Source: Gemmatimonadota bacterium (GTDB lineage: Bacteria; Gemmatimonadota; Gemmatimonadetes; Gemmatimonadales; Gemmatimonadaceae). Taken from it: a stretch of DNA of 64,000 bases. Under the pieces are notes generated by a model, which was not told the origin of the DNA, searched no databases, and saw only the letters and a program-made list of their open reading frames with translations. The position numbers were made by a program, and so were the translations under genes. Below, in pieces: positions 15,665 to 24,134 of the stretch; position 1 is the first letter of the stretch; each line of letters begins with the position of its first letter. The DNA is taken from the NCBI GenBank assembly GCA_040388625.1, contig JAZKBK010000002.1, positions 124,001-188,000 on the forward strand. Reading direction: 5' to 3'.

Positions 15665-16480
15665 TCAGCCGTCCGTCGAATCCGCCAGGCGGTAACGGAG
15701 CCTCCAGAAAATGAAACCCGTGACAACGGCCGCAAGCGCGAGTACTGCTCCAAATTCACTCAACAGATATTTCGTTCTACCAGTATTCACCGTCACGGTA
15801 TCGAAGAATCCCTGTATGAAGAGATTGTGACTCGCGTGCATGATCGCAGTCGGCCATACACTTCGTGACCGAAGGCGCAGCCACGCCATCGGGAAGCTGA
15901 TCCCGACAACCATCACGACAAAGCACGCGATCGAGTATGCTGCGGGCGTGCCGCCGTTGTAGCCGGCGAAGATGATGAGAGGTATGTGCCACACCGACCA
16001 GATGAGCCCGCTCACCAACGCGGTGCGCGTGAACGTCAGCCCTTCCGCGAGCTTCGGCACCAGAAAGCCGCGCCAGCCGAGCTCCTCGCCAAGCGCGTAG
16101 ACCAGGCTCGTGAGAATTCCGAGGATGATGAATCGCCACGCAGATGCGTGGAACCTACCGAGATCAACGCCGCCGAATCCGGATATCCATACAGCACCGT
16201 AGGCTGCTGCTGCATAGACGATGGGAAGCAAGTAACCGATGATTTCATATCTCGTCGGTCCCCATTTCCATCCCTCGCCACGCACGTTGCGCTGAAATAT
16301 CAGGCGTGTCGCGAGCGCCGAAACTCCCGGACACCACATCAGCAGAAGGACGTAGGAGCCGCTGCCCGCGGTCAGCGTTCCAGCTCTGGCAAACAGTATG
16401 TAGAAGATGGTGCTGAGCCCGAACGTGAAGATCAGGAACGTGGCAAGCTCTCTCGTCAGACGCGGGGTGAAGCGGTGCAT
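15665..16480 (-). CDS. CPBP-family intramembrane metalloprotease
   Basis: ATG at 16480 (MHRFTPRL) gives 271 residues with about eight membrane helices. Abi/CPBP motifs are present: GEELGWRGFLVPKL (motif 1, glutamates and arginine), SVWHIPLII (motif 2) and IMHASHNLF (motif 3), the metal-binding residues of Rce1-like proteases. Bacterial members process membrane-associated peptides, and some give bacteriocin self-immunity. No bacteriocin gene is seen next to it. It is divergent from a methyltransferase across about 90 bp. Confidence 0.9.
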   Translation of the reverse strand: MHRFTPRLTRELATFLIFTFGLSTIFYILFARAGTLTAGSGSYVLLLMWCPGVSALATRLIFQRNVRGEGWKWGPTRYEIIGYLLPIVYAAAAYGAVWISGFGGVDLGRFHASAWRFIILGILTSLVYALGEELGWRGFLVPKLAEGLTFTRTALVSGLIWSVWHIPLIIFAGYNGGTPAAYSIACFVVMVVGISFPMAWLRLRSRSVWPTAIMHASHNLFIQGFFDTVTVNTGRTKYLLSEFGAVLALAAVVTGFIFWRLRYRLADSTDG

Positions 16481-16571
16481 CGACTCTCCGGAGGAAATGA
16501 GGACCACTGTTTGCTCACGAATTTGCGAACGGCGATAATTTTACCTCAATCTCAGCCAACTGGATCGACCG

Positions 16572-17426
16572 ATGAGCCACCCCGACGCAGGCAGTTCCTC
16601 CGCCGTCGTAAGCCACTATGCCACCACATCGCTCACGACGCGGATAGGTGATGCTCTAAACCAGACTGGCCTCGCCGGCAATAACGATCTGATCAACTGG
16701 AAGGATCTCGCCCCGCTGGATGAGTTCCATGTCCGCGGTCTTGCCGCAACCGAAGAGCTCGCGGCTGAGCTGAAAATTGCCCCCGAAGCAACGGTACTCG
16801 ATGTCGGAAGCGGGCTCGGCGGCCCCAGTCGGTTTCTTGCCGCCACGTACGGCGCGCACGTAACTGGAATCGATCTCAGTCCGTCGTTCGTCGATGGCGC
16901 CACGATGCTGTCAGAGCGCACCGGACTCGCACACAGAACGACATTCCGTGTCGCGGACGCGCTCGCGCTTCCGTTCGAGGACTCGAGCTTCGACCACGCA
17001 TGGACCCAGCACGTCGCGATGAACATTCACGATAGAGCTCGACTCTACTCTGAGATCTTTCGCGTGCTCAAACCGGGCGGTCTGTTTGGGATCTATGATG
17101 TAATCGCTGGAAACGGCGAACCGTTGATATTTCCGGTTCCATGGGCACGTGAGCCCGCCATCAGCTTCCTTCTAACATCCGAGGCACTGCGCGATGTACT
17201 CTCGGCTACCGGATTCGACGTCGTATCCTGGACCGATACGACTGCCATCGCAAATGAGTGGATCGCAAGACAACAGGATGCACGCTCTCGAGCCCCGTCA
17301 TCTCCTGCAATCGGACTTCACCTCATAACACCGCCCGACTTCCCCGTCATGATGGCGAACCTTGGACGTAACCTCGTCGAAGGACGAGCCCGGATGCTTC
17401 AGGCAATACTGAAACGGCCGGCGTAA
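16572..17426 (+). CDS. SAM-dependent methyltransferase (glycine/sarcosine methyltransferase-like)
   Basis: The 284-residue protein has a class I methyltransferase fold: SAM motif VLDVGSGLGGPSRFLA near 75-90, the acidic loop VTGIDLSPSFVDGA, ALPFEDSSFDHAWTQHVAMN and RVLKPGGLFGIYDV. The N-terminal YATTSLTTRI and central pattern resemble the sarcosine/dimethylglycine and tocopherol/sterol methyltransferase groups. It is divergent from the CPBP gene and ends before a strong hairpin. The acceptor is unknown. Confidence 0.85.
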   Translation: MSHPDAGSSSAVVSHYATTSLTTRIGDALNQTGLAGNNDLINWKDLAPLDEFHVRGLAATEELAAELKIAPEATVLDVGSGLGGPSRFLAATYGAHVTGIDLSPSFVDGATMLSERTGLAHRTTFRVADALALPFEDSSFDHAWTQHVAMNIHDRARLYSEIFRVLKPGGLFGIYDVIAGNGEPLIFPVPWAREPAISFLLTSEALRDVLSATGFDVVSWTDTTAIANEWIARQQDARSRAPSSPAIGLHLITPPDFPVMMANLGRNLVEGRARMLQAILKRPA

Positions 17427-17440
17427 CACGCTCCAACGCT

Positions 17441-17480
17441 GATGGCGCAGCCCGAGTCGATCGACTCGGACTGCGCCATC
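17441..17480. terminator. Bidirectional terminator, near-perfect 40-bp palindrome
   Basis: GATGGCGCAG (17441-17450) pairs with CTGCGCCATC (17471-17480). The inner CCGAGTCGA/TCGACTCGG halves are also exact complements, leaving a single mismatch pair. It lies between a plus gene ending at 17426 and a minus gene ending at 17504, with AAAA just to the right. This fits termination from both sides. Confidence 0.8.
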
Positions 17481-17503
17481 GGAAAATCGCAAGGCGATCT
17501 GGT

Positions 17504-18454
17504 TTACGGCAATACTACATCGACACCGCTGATCGTCTTGCCCGATATCACTGTCACCGCCGGAACGAGCGCGGGATGGTTCAACGAGCCAGTCGGCGGT
17601 GTCGCGCGTACCGCGTAGGTTCCAGGCTGCAGCCACATCGCCGAGTACACACCGTTCGCGTCGGAGGTGGTCGTCGCAACTACGTTGGCCGACACCGTAT
17701 CCGTGAGCGCGGTTCCCGCCTTGAGAATCTCCACGGACGCATGCGCGGCAGGCGTTCCAGTAGCCGTCGAGTCGTGAATCGTTCCGGAGATTCCACCGGT
17801 CTCCTCAACTGCAGTCGCGTGAATCACCGGCTTGAAGATCAGACCGTTCTTGCCGATGCTCCGGCCGCGCATGACGAAGCTGCGGCCCAGATCGAAGTCG
17901 ATGAGCATCTGCGACTTGCCGCTCACAACAGTGAACGGCCGCGTAAGATCGATCTTGATCCCGCTCCGTCCGGCGCCCGGGAATTTGATTCCACCGTTCG
18001 CGCCCGTCAGAACCGATCCGTTCTTGAGAGTTATCGAGGACTTGTCGACGTCGAGCACGAGCCGGAAGCCGCGATACGTTCCCGTTGGCAACGTCGGCTG
18101 TGCAAGATTGACCGACTTCCCGCCCTGCAGATCGAGAAGATTGAAGGTCTGGTTTGGCGTTGCGAGTGTTACCCAACCGTGCGATGGATCGGTGTTGGAG
18201 TGGGAGTCATCATCCTTCCCGCTGTCCGCATCCACCGAGTCCACATCGGCAATCCTGCCATCGATCCGCACGACGAACAGATCCGCGCGTGCCACTGAAT
18301 CAAAGGGGAATGGAGCATCGGTCAGTGCAATGGAAACCGAGCCGGACGTGGATGGCGACATGCCACTGTCCGAACCGGAGCTGCACGCTGCAAGAGCTGT
18401 AGTAGCACACAACGCGAGTGCGACGACAGAGTGGGAAGTAATGGGACGACTCAT
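17504..18454 (-). CDS. DUF4382 lipoprotein
   Basis: ATG at 18454 (MSRPITSH) gives 316 residues with signal and lipobox (ALAAC); a further upstream in-frame start has no signal. The DUF4382 domain follows from SVSIALTDAPFPFDSV to the region around VIHATAVEE and includes an acidic serine/aspartate stretch (VDADSGKDDDSHSN). A C-terminal carboxypeptidase-regulatory-like beta domain (GISGTIHD to TYAVRATPP) resembles those in cell-surface proteins. It is a surface or periplasmic lipoprotein of unknown role, last in a minus-strand cluster downstream of an ECF sigma factor. Confidence 0.85.
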   Translation of the reverse strand: MSRPITSHSVVALALCATTALAACSSGSDSGMSPSTSGSVSIALTDAPFPFDSVARADLFVVRIDGRIADVDSVDADSGKDDDSHSNTDPSHGWVTLATPNQTFNLLDLQGGKSVNLAQPTLPTGTYRGFRLVLDVDKSSITLKNGSVLTGANGGIKFPGAGRSGIKIDLTRPFTVVSGKSQMLIDFDLGRSFVMRGRSIGKNGLIFKPVIHATAVEETGGISGTIHDSTATGTPAAHASVEILKAGTALTDTVSANVVATTTSDANGVYSAMWLQPGTYAVRATPPTGSLNHPALVPAVTVISGKTISGVDVVLP

Positions 18455-18534
18455 AGATTCTTTGCTCCAGAAAGGTTGAAAGTTTTCGCAAAAGCCCGCG
18501 CGAGCGCGACGATCAGCGCCCGTTCCTGCCATCA

Positions 18535-19290
18535 TCACGGACGACCCTTGCCAGTCGTCGGCGGTTTACCGTGCGCCGCGCCGCTCTCTCGTCCGTGAGT
18601 ACCTGCATTACCGGGAACGCCCGCAGGCGGCCCATGCGCAGCAGCGCCGGTTTCTGCCTCGCCCCCGCGACCGCCGCGAACACCATTCCCGCGGCCCTCG
18701 TTCGAGTGATTCTCCGACGCTACGCCATTATCGCGTCCGGACGACTCGATGTCCGCGTCGGATGCGCGCGCCGCGAGCTTGCTCTGAACTCGCTGCAACG
18801 CCTGATCGGACGGCAGGCCGCGACTCACCAGGCTTCCAATTACATACAGCGGTACAGCAAGAGAGCGTCCACTCGGCGCACTCCGCGCGAGTCTGGAAAC
18901 GTCGGGACCGCTGACGCCTTCACGCAAAGCCTCGGCGCCAGCCTCGATCTCGTCACCGGTGGGTTGAGCACTGCGTGCTGCCCGGAGTGCTTCTCTCGCC
19001 GCACGCATACGGGCAAGCTGTTCGTCCGCTGCACGTGCAATGTCCGGTGCCGCAACGCCGCGCGCCGCAAATTTGAGCGACCGGTTCAACACTGCGTCGG
19101 ATGGCAGATTGTCCGAGCGCGCATCGCTGATCACTGCCAGCACGTGCTGGGCGACATTCGCCGGCAGCACAGCCGAAAGTCGCGCTGACGGGTCAACCGC
19201 GCTGCTCTGTGCGGTCGCGATTGCAGAGCTCGCAAGAAACACGAGTGCAATGATGCTGTTGCTCACCGTCGTGATTGAACGCATTCTCAT
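18535..19290 (-). CDS. Exported hypothetical protein with internal repeats and Gly-rich tail
   Basis: ATG at 19290 gives about 251 residues with a signal peptide (ending near SAIATAQ); the upstream in-frame extension to 19368 lacks signal character. Two related helical blocks occur: NLPSDAVLNRSLKFAARGV with PDIARA, and GLPSDQALQRVQSKLAARAS with DADI. This suggests a duplicated module. The last 70 residues are low-complexity and rich in Gly, Ala, His and Arg, probably disordered. No family is recognised. It lies 80 bp before the DUF4382 lipoprotein gene. Confidence 0.72.
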   Translation of the reverse strand: MRMRSITTVSNSIIALVFLASSAIATAQSSAVDPSARLSAVLPANVAQHVLAVISDARSDNLPSDAVLNRSLKFAARGVAAPDIARAADEQLARMRAAREALRAARSAQPTGDEIEAGAEALREGVSGPDVSRLARSAPSGRSLAVPLYVIGSLVSRGLPSDQALQRVQSKLAARASDADIESSGRDNGVASENHSNEGRGNGVRGGRGGEAETGAAAHGPPAGVPGNAGTHGRESGAAHGKPPTTGKGRP

Positions 19291-19451
19291 CGCATGACTC
19301 TTGGGAAACAGGAGCGTTGGCCCATCAGCTGATGAAGCACTCTGCCTCGCGCTGATATGGACCTTCACCGGTTAGACTGCACGCTGACCCGGTCCGGTCA
19401 CATCCGAATTGCAACGAAAGTGTGACGCGCAGCATGACGTGATCGAAGTGC

Positions 19452-20597
19452 TCATGGTACAATCAGAACGGCAGCCAGTCCGCCGAATTCGTCCGTCACG
19501 GTCGTCAGCGACGGCGGCGGAAGCCACTTGCCACCGTCCACACGGACATTCATCTGATAGATGCCCGGTGAGAGAGGCGTCTCGAACGAATACCAGCCAT
19601 CGGCTCCGCGACTCAACGTGCGCGGCGCCCAGCCGGTGAAATCGCCGTTCACTTCCACGGTGCGACCCCCCGGTACCCGGAGCCGGAGGATCCGTCGCCC
19701 GCCGGCGCCGGCTGCCAACTGGAGCTCGGCTACACCGGCTGCCGTCGCGACAGGTTCGAGCTTCGCCATCAGCGGAACCTGTCGCGCGCTGCGCGTCAGG
19801 GAAATGCGCACGCCTGCCGATACGAATCGCCCGCCGGGAAACCCCTGCGTGTAATCCACCGGGTACGTACCGGCGCTGGCCAGCAATGCGACGCGCGGCA
19901 ACAGCCATGCGACTGCACTGACACTGCCCCACGCACGAGCCCCCGTGCCGAGCGCCGGGAGATGCGAGCCCGCACGCGTAACGGCGACCGCTCCCAGATC
20001 GAGCATGCCAACTCGCCACTGTCCTTCCGCGGTCATGTCCGTGTAGCGAATGGAATCGTCAACGGCGGTCGGTTGAACGGTAAGCGTCGCGTCAACCGGT
20101 CCATTCGCATACCAGAGGCCCGCCTCGCCCTCGCGCACGCTGCGCCAGCGCGAACCGTCCGAGGTCGCACCGCCGCCCGCGCCAATCCAGGCACCGAGGC
20201 CCGTCGCGTCCAGATGCAGGCGAGCCATTCCGATCGCGGCACCGGTCCGGTCCCCGTTCTGATGCGCGCTCCCTCCCAACGTCGCTGCCAGCTCGCCCGA
20301 GAATGCGCCAGCCGCCGGCGTGAACGCCGATGCGCCGACGGAGCCATTGGCACTCCAGGCTCGGGCCAGCTGCGCAAAGGTCCCCGACGCGGCCACGATG
20401 GCGTTATCCCAACCAGCCCGGAACGATGGAGAGAGTCCGGTTGCGGTTGCATTCAGGGAATCGGCGTACCGAAGTTGGGTCTCCTGCACGTCGAGCGAGG
20501 AGACAACCCGTTGAGCCGTCGCCACTGCGGGAACACTCGATCCAGCTGCCAATCCGGCGATGAGAAGAATGCACCAACTGACGCGCCCGGACGCCAT
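19452..20597 (-). CDS. Exported protein with C-terminal CBM48/AMPK-beta-like domain
   Basis: ATG at 20597 gives 381 residues with a signal peptide (GLAAGSSVPAVATAQ). The middle (about 30-280) alternates short hydrophobic strands and reads like an outer-membrane or beta-rich domain. The C-terminal 75 residues are an early-set glycogen-binding-like domain, with VEVNGDFTGWAPRTLSR, GWYSFETPLSPGIYQMNVRV and DGGKWLPPP keeping the tryptophans that contact glucan in the AMPK-beta family. It lies 58 bp after a membrane regulator carrying the same type of domain. The ligand is inferred only. Confidence 0.8.
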   Translation of the reverse strand: MASGRVSWCILLIAGLAAGSSVPAVATAQRVVSSLDVQETQLRYADSLNATATGLSPSFRAGWDNAIVAASGTFAQLARAWSANGSVGASAFTPAAGAFSGELAATLGGSAHQNGDRTGAAIGMARLHLDATGLGAWIGAGGGATSDGSRWRSVREGEAGLWYANGPVDATLTVQPTAVDDSIRYTDMTAEGQWRVGMLDLGAVAVTRAGSHLPALGTGARAWGSVSAVAWLLPRVALLASAGTYPVDYTQGFPGGRFVSAGVRISLTRSARQVPLMAKLEPVATAAGVAELQLAAGAGGRRILRLRVPGGRTVEVNGDFTGWAPRTLSRGADGWYSFETPLSPGIYQMNVRVDGGKWLPPPSLTTVTDEFGGLAAVLIVP

Positions 20598-20655
20598 ATG
20601 GGAGTTCTTGATAATTGTCGCTATGATCACGCTGTACTGGCGCTATTCTGGCCTA

Positions 20656-21336
20656 TCAATCGCTTCCTACAGTTACAACCGAGCTCGGGGTGTCGAAATC
20701 GTCAGCCAGGCGTTCCGACGAAGGATCAGCAACCCAGTGCTTGCCGTCGACCACGAAGGCATACTCGTGCCGCCCTGCGGGGAGTGCCACCTGAGCGCTC
20801 CAGACGCCGGGCTTGACCGCGACCAACGGAGTCGCCCGTCGCGCCCACGCGTTGAAGTCGCCCACGAGACTTACCGTCTGCGCCCGGGCATCCGTGAGAA
20901 CGAATCGTACCACGTAAACGGTGTCGTGGGACGGTGACGCCACAGCCTGACGGGTGGTCTGGGCCATAACACCATTGGTACCCTCAGGCGACCGCTGCAC
21001 CCTCTCGCCAGTCCGGGCTACCGCGAGCGTCCCGAGACTGACAAGCGCTGCAAAACCTGCGGCGAGAGCTCCCCAGCCGGCTGGTGGAAGCGTGACGGAA
21101 CGCCGTCGGCGCCACGCCGTAATCCCGGCCGCGCGCGGCTGGAGTCGGAGCACCGCGGCTGCACTGGGCGCTGTTTGCGGGCTCTGCGAGGTTTGAACGG
21201 CTGCTCTGACACGCTCTTCAAAACCGGGCCGTGGGCTCTCCGCCGTGCGCAGAATGGACCCCAGCTGGCGTGCAAAATCCGCATCCTCGCGGCCTGGCTC
21301 ATCGCCTTCGTGTTCCATATCAGAATGGATTTTCAC
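20656..21336 (-). CDS. Probable anti-sigma factor with periplasmic CBM48-like sensor domain
   Basis: GTG at 21336 overlaps the sigma-factor stop (GTGA), a classic sigma/anti-sigma junction. The 226 residues comprise a cytosolic N-terminus (1-80, acidic then basic), one membrane helix (about 87-107, WGALAAGFAALVSLGTLAVA) and an external domain. That domain is an early-set CBM48/AMPK-beta-like fold: VSLVGDFNAW, GVWSAQVALPAGRHEYAFVV and DGKHWVADP. No zinc anti-sigma HxxxCxxC motif is visible. A regulator that senses glucan-like polymer outside the membrane is an inference from topology and domain. Confidence 0.78.
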   Translation of the reverse strand: MKIHSDMEHEGDEPGREDADFARQLGSILRTAESPRPGFEERVRAAVQTSQSPQTAPSAAAVLRLQPRAAGITAWRRRRSVTLPPAGWGALAAGFAALVSLGTLAVARTGERVQRSPEGTNGVMAQTTRQAVASPSHDTVYVVRFVLTDARAQTVSLVGDFNAWARRATPLVAVKPGVWSAQVALPAGRHEYAFVVDGKHWVADPSSERLADDFDTPSSVVTVGSD

Positions 21337-21872
21337 CGCACCACTCCCTCGAGCAATTCCCGAAGTCGCTCACAACCTCGTTTTGCTCGCATTTTGAGCG
21401 CCGAGACACCGACGCCGGTGATTTCCGCTATTTCTTCGTAACCGAGCTCTTCGACGTACCTGAGTACAAATACCTCGCGCTGCTCGGGAACGAGTTGCGC
21501 GAGGGCGTATTCGATCTCCTCACCAATCGCCGAGTCTTCGCGCGAAGCAGGATCGATGAGGTCTGGAGCCACATCCACGAAATGCCGGTCGCGACGTGCC
21601 GTACGAGTAGCTCGCGTACGGCATTCGTTTACCAGAATCTGATACAGCCATGCCCCGAACCTGTCTCTATTTCGGCACGTTGCGAGCGCACGGAAGGCGC
21701 GGACAAATGCGTCCTGTAGAGCTTCTTCCGCGTCGTCCCGGTTTGCAAGCATTCGCAGCGCAAAGCGGAAGCACAGGTCCCGATACCGCCGAACCAGGAT
21801 CGTGAACGCGTCGAGATCACCGTCCACGACCGAGGCGATGAGATCCGCGTCTGGGGGAACCACCACTTCCAT
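21333..21872 (-). CDS. ECF-type RNA polymerase sigma factor
   Basis: ATG at 21872 (MEVVVPP) gives 179 residues; a GTG at 21896 adds eight. Region 2 is DLIASVVDGDLDAFTILVRR through DDAEEALQDAFVRAFRAL. Region 4 is LVPEQREVFVLRYVEELGYEEIAE with SALKMRAKRGCERLRELL, the helix-turn-helix for the -35 element. The length and absence of regions 1 and 3 are typical of extracytoplasmic-function sigma factors. Its stop overlaps the start of a membrane protein that is presumably its anti-sigma factor. Confidence 0.92.
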   Translation of the reverse strand: MEVVVPPDADLIASVVDGDLDAFTILVRRYRDLCFRFALRMLANRDDAEEALQDAFVRAFRALATCRNRDRFGAWLYQILVNECRTRATRTARRDRHFVDVAPDLIDPASREDSAIGEEIEYALAQLVPEQREVFVLRYVEELGYEEIAEITGVGVSALKMRAKRGCERLRELLEGVVR

Positions 21873-21992
21873 GCTATATAGACTAGGTCCGCGCACCGCC
21901 GGTCACACCTGATGCGCCGGTTATTCGCGGACAGCCGCCATGTTCAATCTGAGGCCCGATCGAGAGCAGTCCGAACAATCCGAACAGTCCCC

Positions 21993-23234
21993 ATGATCGC
22001 ATCGATTCAAGCACTTATTACGGTTCTCCTTGCAGCTGGCACGGCCTTACCCGTGGCTGCCGCAGCGCAAACGGCGCCGTCTCCGACGATGGCCGCCGGC
22101 CTCGCGACCGCGGATTCGCTGGTCCAGGCGGCGGTCGCGAGCAATCTCATCCCCGGCGCCGTGCTCGTAGTCTCGCGCAACGGCAAGGTGTTGCAGAACC
22201 GTGCGTTCGGATACGCCGAGCTGTATGACTTCAAGCTGCATCGGCTGGCGCATCCCCGCCCGATGCATACCACCACGATGTTCGATCTCGCGTCGGTGAC
22301 GAAGGTGATGGCAACGACGTTCGCGGTGATGATGCTCGTCGATCGCGGACAGGTGAACGTGGATGCGCCGGTTTACACGTACCTGCCGGACTTCCGCGGG
22401 CCGCATCTCGACAGCATCACCGTTCGCAATCTGCTCACACACTCCGCGGGCCTCGTACAGTGGCAACCGCTGTATTACCAAGCCTCCAACGAGCACGAGA
22501 CGTACGACGTCATACGCAGGATGCCGCTGCAGTGGGGCGTTGGCGAAGGTCGCCATTACAGCGATCTCGGCTTCATGCTGCTTGGCTACATCGTCGAGCA
22601 TGTGAGCGGCGAGCCACTCGACGTATTCGTGCAGAAGGAACTGTATCAGCCACTCGGACTCAAGTCGATAACATTCCTTCCGAAGAAGCACGGCTTCACC
22701 GACTTCGCTGCCACGGAACAGGGAAATGGCTACGAGAAGCACATGGTGTACGACTCGACTTTCGGATATCGGTATCGTGGCGATCCGACCGCGTGGAACG
22801 GCTGGAGACAGTACGTACTGAACGGAGAGACCAACGACGGCAATTCGTGGTACGCTAACGGCGGAATCGCGGGACATGCGGGGTTGTTCGCGACAGGCGC
22901 GGATCTGCACGTGTTACTGGATCTGCTGAACAATCGCGGATCATACGGCGGCCATCAGTACATCCGGCCTTCCGTAGTCGATTCATTTCTCACCGTCGAC
23001 CGGTTTCAGAACTACCTCGGCTGGATGAAACCACCGAATACACCGGACGGCAGCTACATGCACAACGGATTCACGGGGACGTACGTGATCGGTGTGCCGA
23101 AGGCTGGCTTGTCGATCGTGCTGCTGACGAACAAGCAGAACGTCGGCACGAACAGCCGCGGATACTTCTCCGATGTGAAGCCGCTGGATGAAGGCGTGAC
23201 GAGGGTGTTGGTGAATGCAGCGATGGGAAAGTAA
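21993..23234 (+). CDS. Beta-lactamase-fold serine hydrolase (PBP4/class C-like), exported
   Basis: ATG at 21993 gives a signal peptide (MIASIQALITVLLAAGTALP to AAAQ); an in-frame start at 21912 lacks it. About 413 residues. The active-site SxxK is LASVTKVM, the YxN-like motif reads HYSDLGFM and the third motif reads HNGFTGT instead of KTG. LLTHSAGL and LYQPLGLKSI are typical of this family. Members hydrolyse or transfer D-amino-acid peptides, esters or beta-lactams; the specificity here is unknown. It is divergent from the sigma-factor gene. Confidence 0.88.
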   Translation: MIASIQALITVLLAAGTALPVAAAAQTAPSPTMAAGLATADSLVQAAVASNLIPGAVLVVSRNGKVLQNRAFGYAELYDFKLHRLAHPRPMHTTTMFDLASVTKVMATTFAVMMLVDRGQVNVDAPVYTYLPDFRGPHLDSITVRNLLTHSAGLVQWQPLYYQASNEHETYDVIRRMPLQWGVGEGRHYSDLGFMLLGYIVEHVSGEPLDVFVQKELYQPLGLKSITFLPKKHGFTDFAATEQGNGYEKHMVYDSTFGYRYRGDPTAWNGWRQYVLNGETNDGNSWYANGGIAGHAGLFATGADLHVLLDLLNNRGSYGGHQYIRPSVVDSFLTVDRFQNYLGWMKPPNTPDGSYMHNGFTGTYVIGVPKAGLSIVLLTNKQNVGTNSRGYFSDVKPLDEGVTRVLVNAAMGK

Positions 23235-23243
23235 TCTCAGACA

Positions 23244-24128
23244 TCATCTGCCAGCATCCGCATGCAGCACGCGCCACGCGGCGTTCAACATCGGCTCCAG
23301 CTCCGCCCCCCACAGAATCCACGAGTGCCGCCCGGGAATCTCGTGGTACTCGTACCGTCCGCCATACGCACGCAGTGAATCCGTGAATGCCCTGTTACTC
23401 GGCAGGAAACTCGGATAACCGTCATGCGTGCCGATAGCGAGAAAGACGTACGGAAGACTGTCCGCCATCGTACGGCGGAAGATGCGCAGTGGATCGTACT
23501 CCGCGACCGATGCGACGCCGCCGGATCCAAACGCTTTCAATATGCTTTTCCCCGTCCCATTCCAGAGAACGGTATCTGATTGTCCCATCACACTCGCCAC
23601 CGACAGTGCAGCGCTCAATCCACCGACAAAATGATATCTGCGTGGATGACGCAGACCGAGCATCACCGCGCCGTAGCCGCCCATCGAGAGTCCGGCGATC
23701 GCCTGGCGCGTCGTGTCGACTGAGAAACGCCGGGTCACTTCGTTGTAGAGATCTACGGTAATGAAGGTTTCGTACGCCGCGCCCGGAGCTGACCGCGCGT
23801 TTACATACCACGAGTTCTCGGCGCTGGGCAGCACGACGATGAATGGGTACCGCTCGATCTCCTTCAGCAGATCCGTGCGACGCAACCAGTCATCCTTGCC
23901 GCCTGAATAGCCGTGCAACAGCCAGAGAACCGGGTAACGCTGGTTGGCTTCATATCCGGACGGAAGCACCACATTGTACGCGACGCGCCGGCCAAGCGAC
24001 GCGGCGTTGACTGTGTCGGTCTCTACACGGACAGAGTTATCGCGTACATATGGAGTTGTGGTTGCACAACCAGCGGCGAGGAACGCCAGGGCCGCAGTCA
24101 GCACGCACGAATGTCGCCTGTGGGGCAT
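23244..24128 (-). CDS. Esterase, alpha/beta hydrolase (esterase D/antigen 85-like), lipoprotein
   Basis: The 294-residue protein has a signal ending in a lipobox (LAAGC, Cys about 21). The putative-esterase domain follows: RVAYNVVLPSGY, YPVLWLLHGYSGGKDDW (oxyanion loop), the nucleophile elbow GLSMGGYGAV, and an aspartate/histidine region with IGTHDGYPSF and IPGRHSWILW. This family includes tributyrin and ferulate-type esterases. It begins 6 bp after the stop of the barrel protein gene, so the two share a transcript. A surface location is inferred from the lipobox. Confidence 0.9.
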   Translation of the reverse strand: MPHRRHSCVLTAALAFLAAGCATTTPYVRDNSVRVETDTVNAASLGRRVAYNVVLPSGYEANQRYPVLWLLHGYSGGKDDWLRRTDLLKEIERYPFIVVLPSAENSWYVNARSAPGAAYETFITVDLYNEVTRRFSVDTTRQAIAGLSMGGYGAVMLGLRHPRRYHFVGGLSAALSVASVMGQSDTVLWNGTGKSILKAFGSGGVASVAEYDPLRIFRRTMADSLPYVFLAIGTHDGYPSFLPSNRAFTDSLRAYGGRYEYHEIPGRHSWILWGAELEPMLNAAWRVLHADAGR

Positions 24129-24134
24129 TATGCC

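Noticed and set aside
15665-16480. Bacteriocin immunity role for the CPBP protease
   Set aside because: No bacteriocin precursor, processing or export gene is adjacent.
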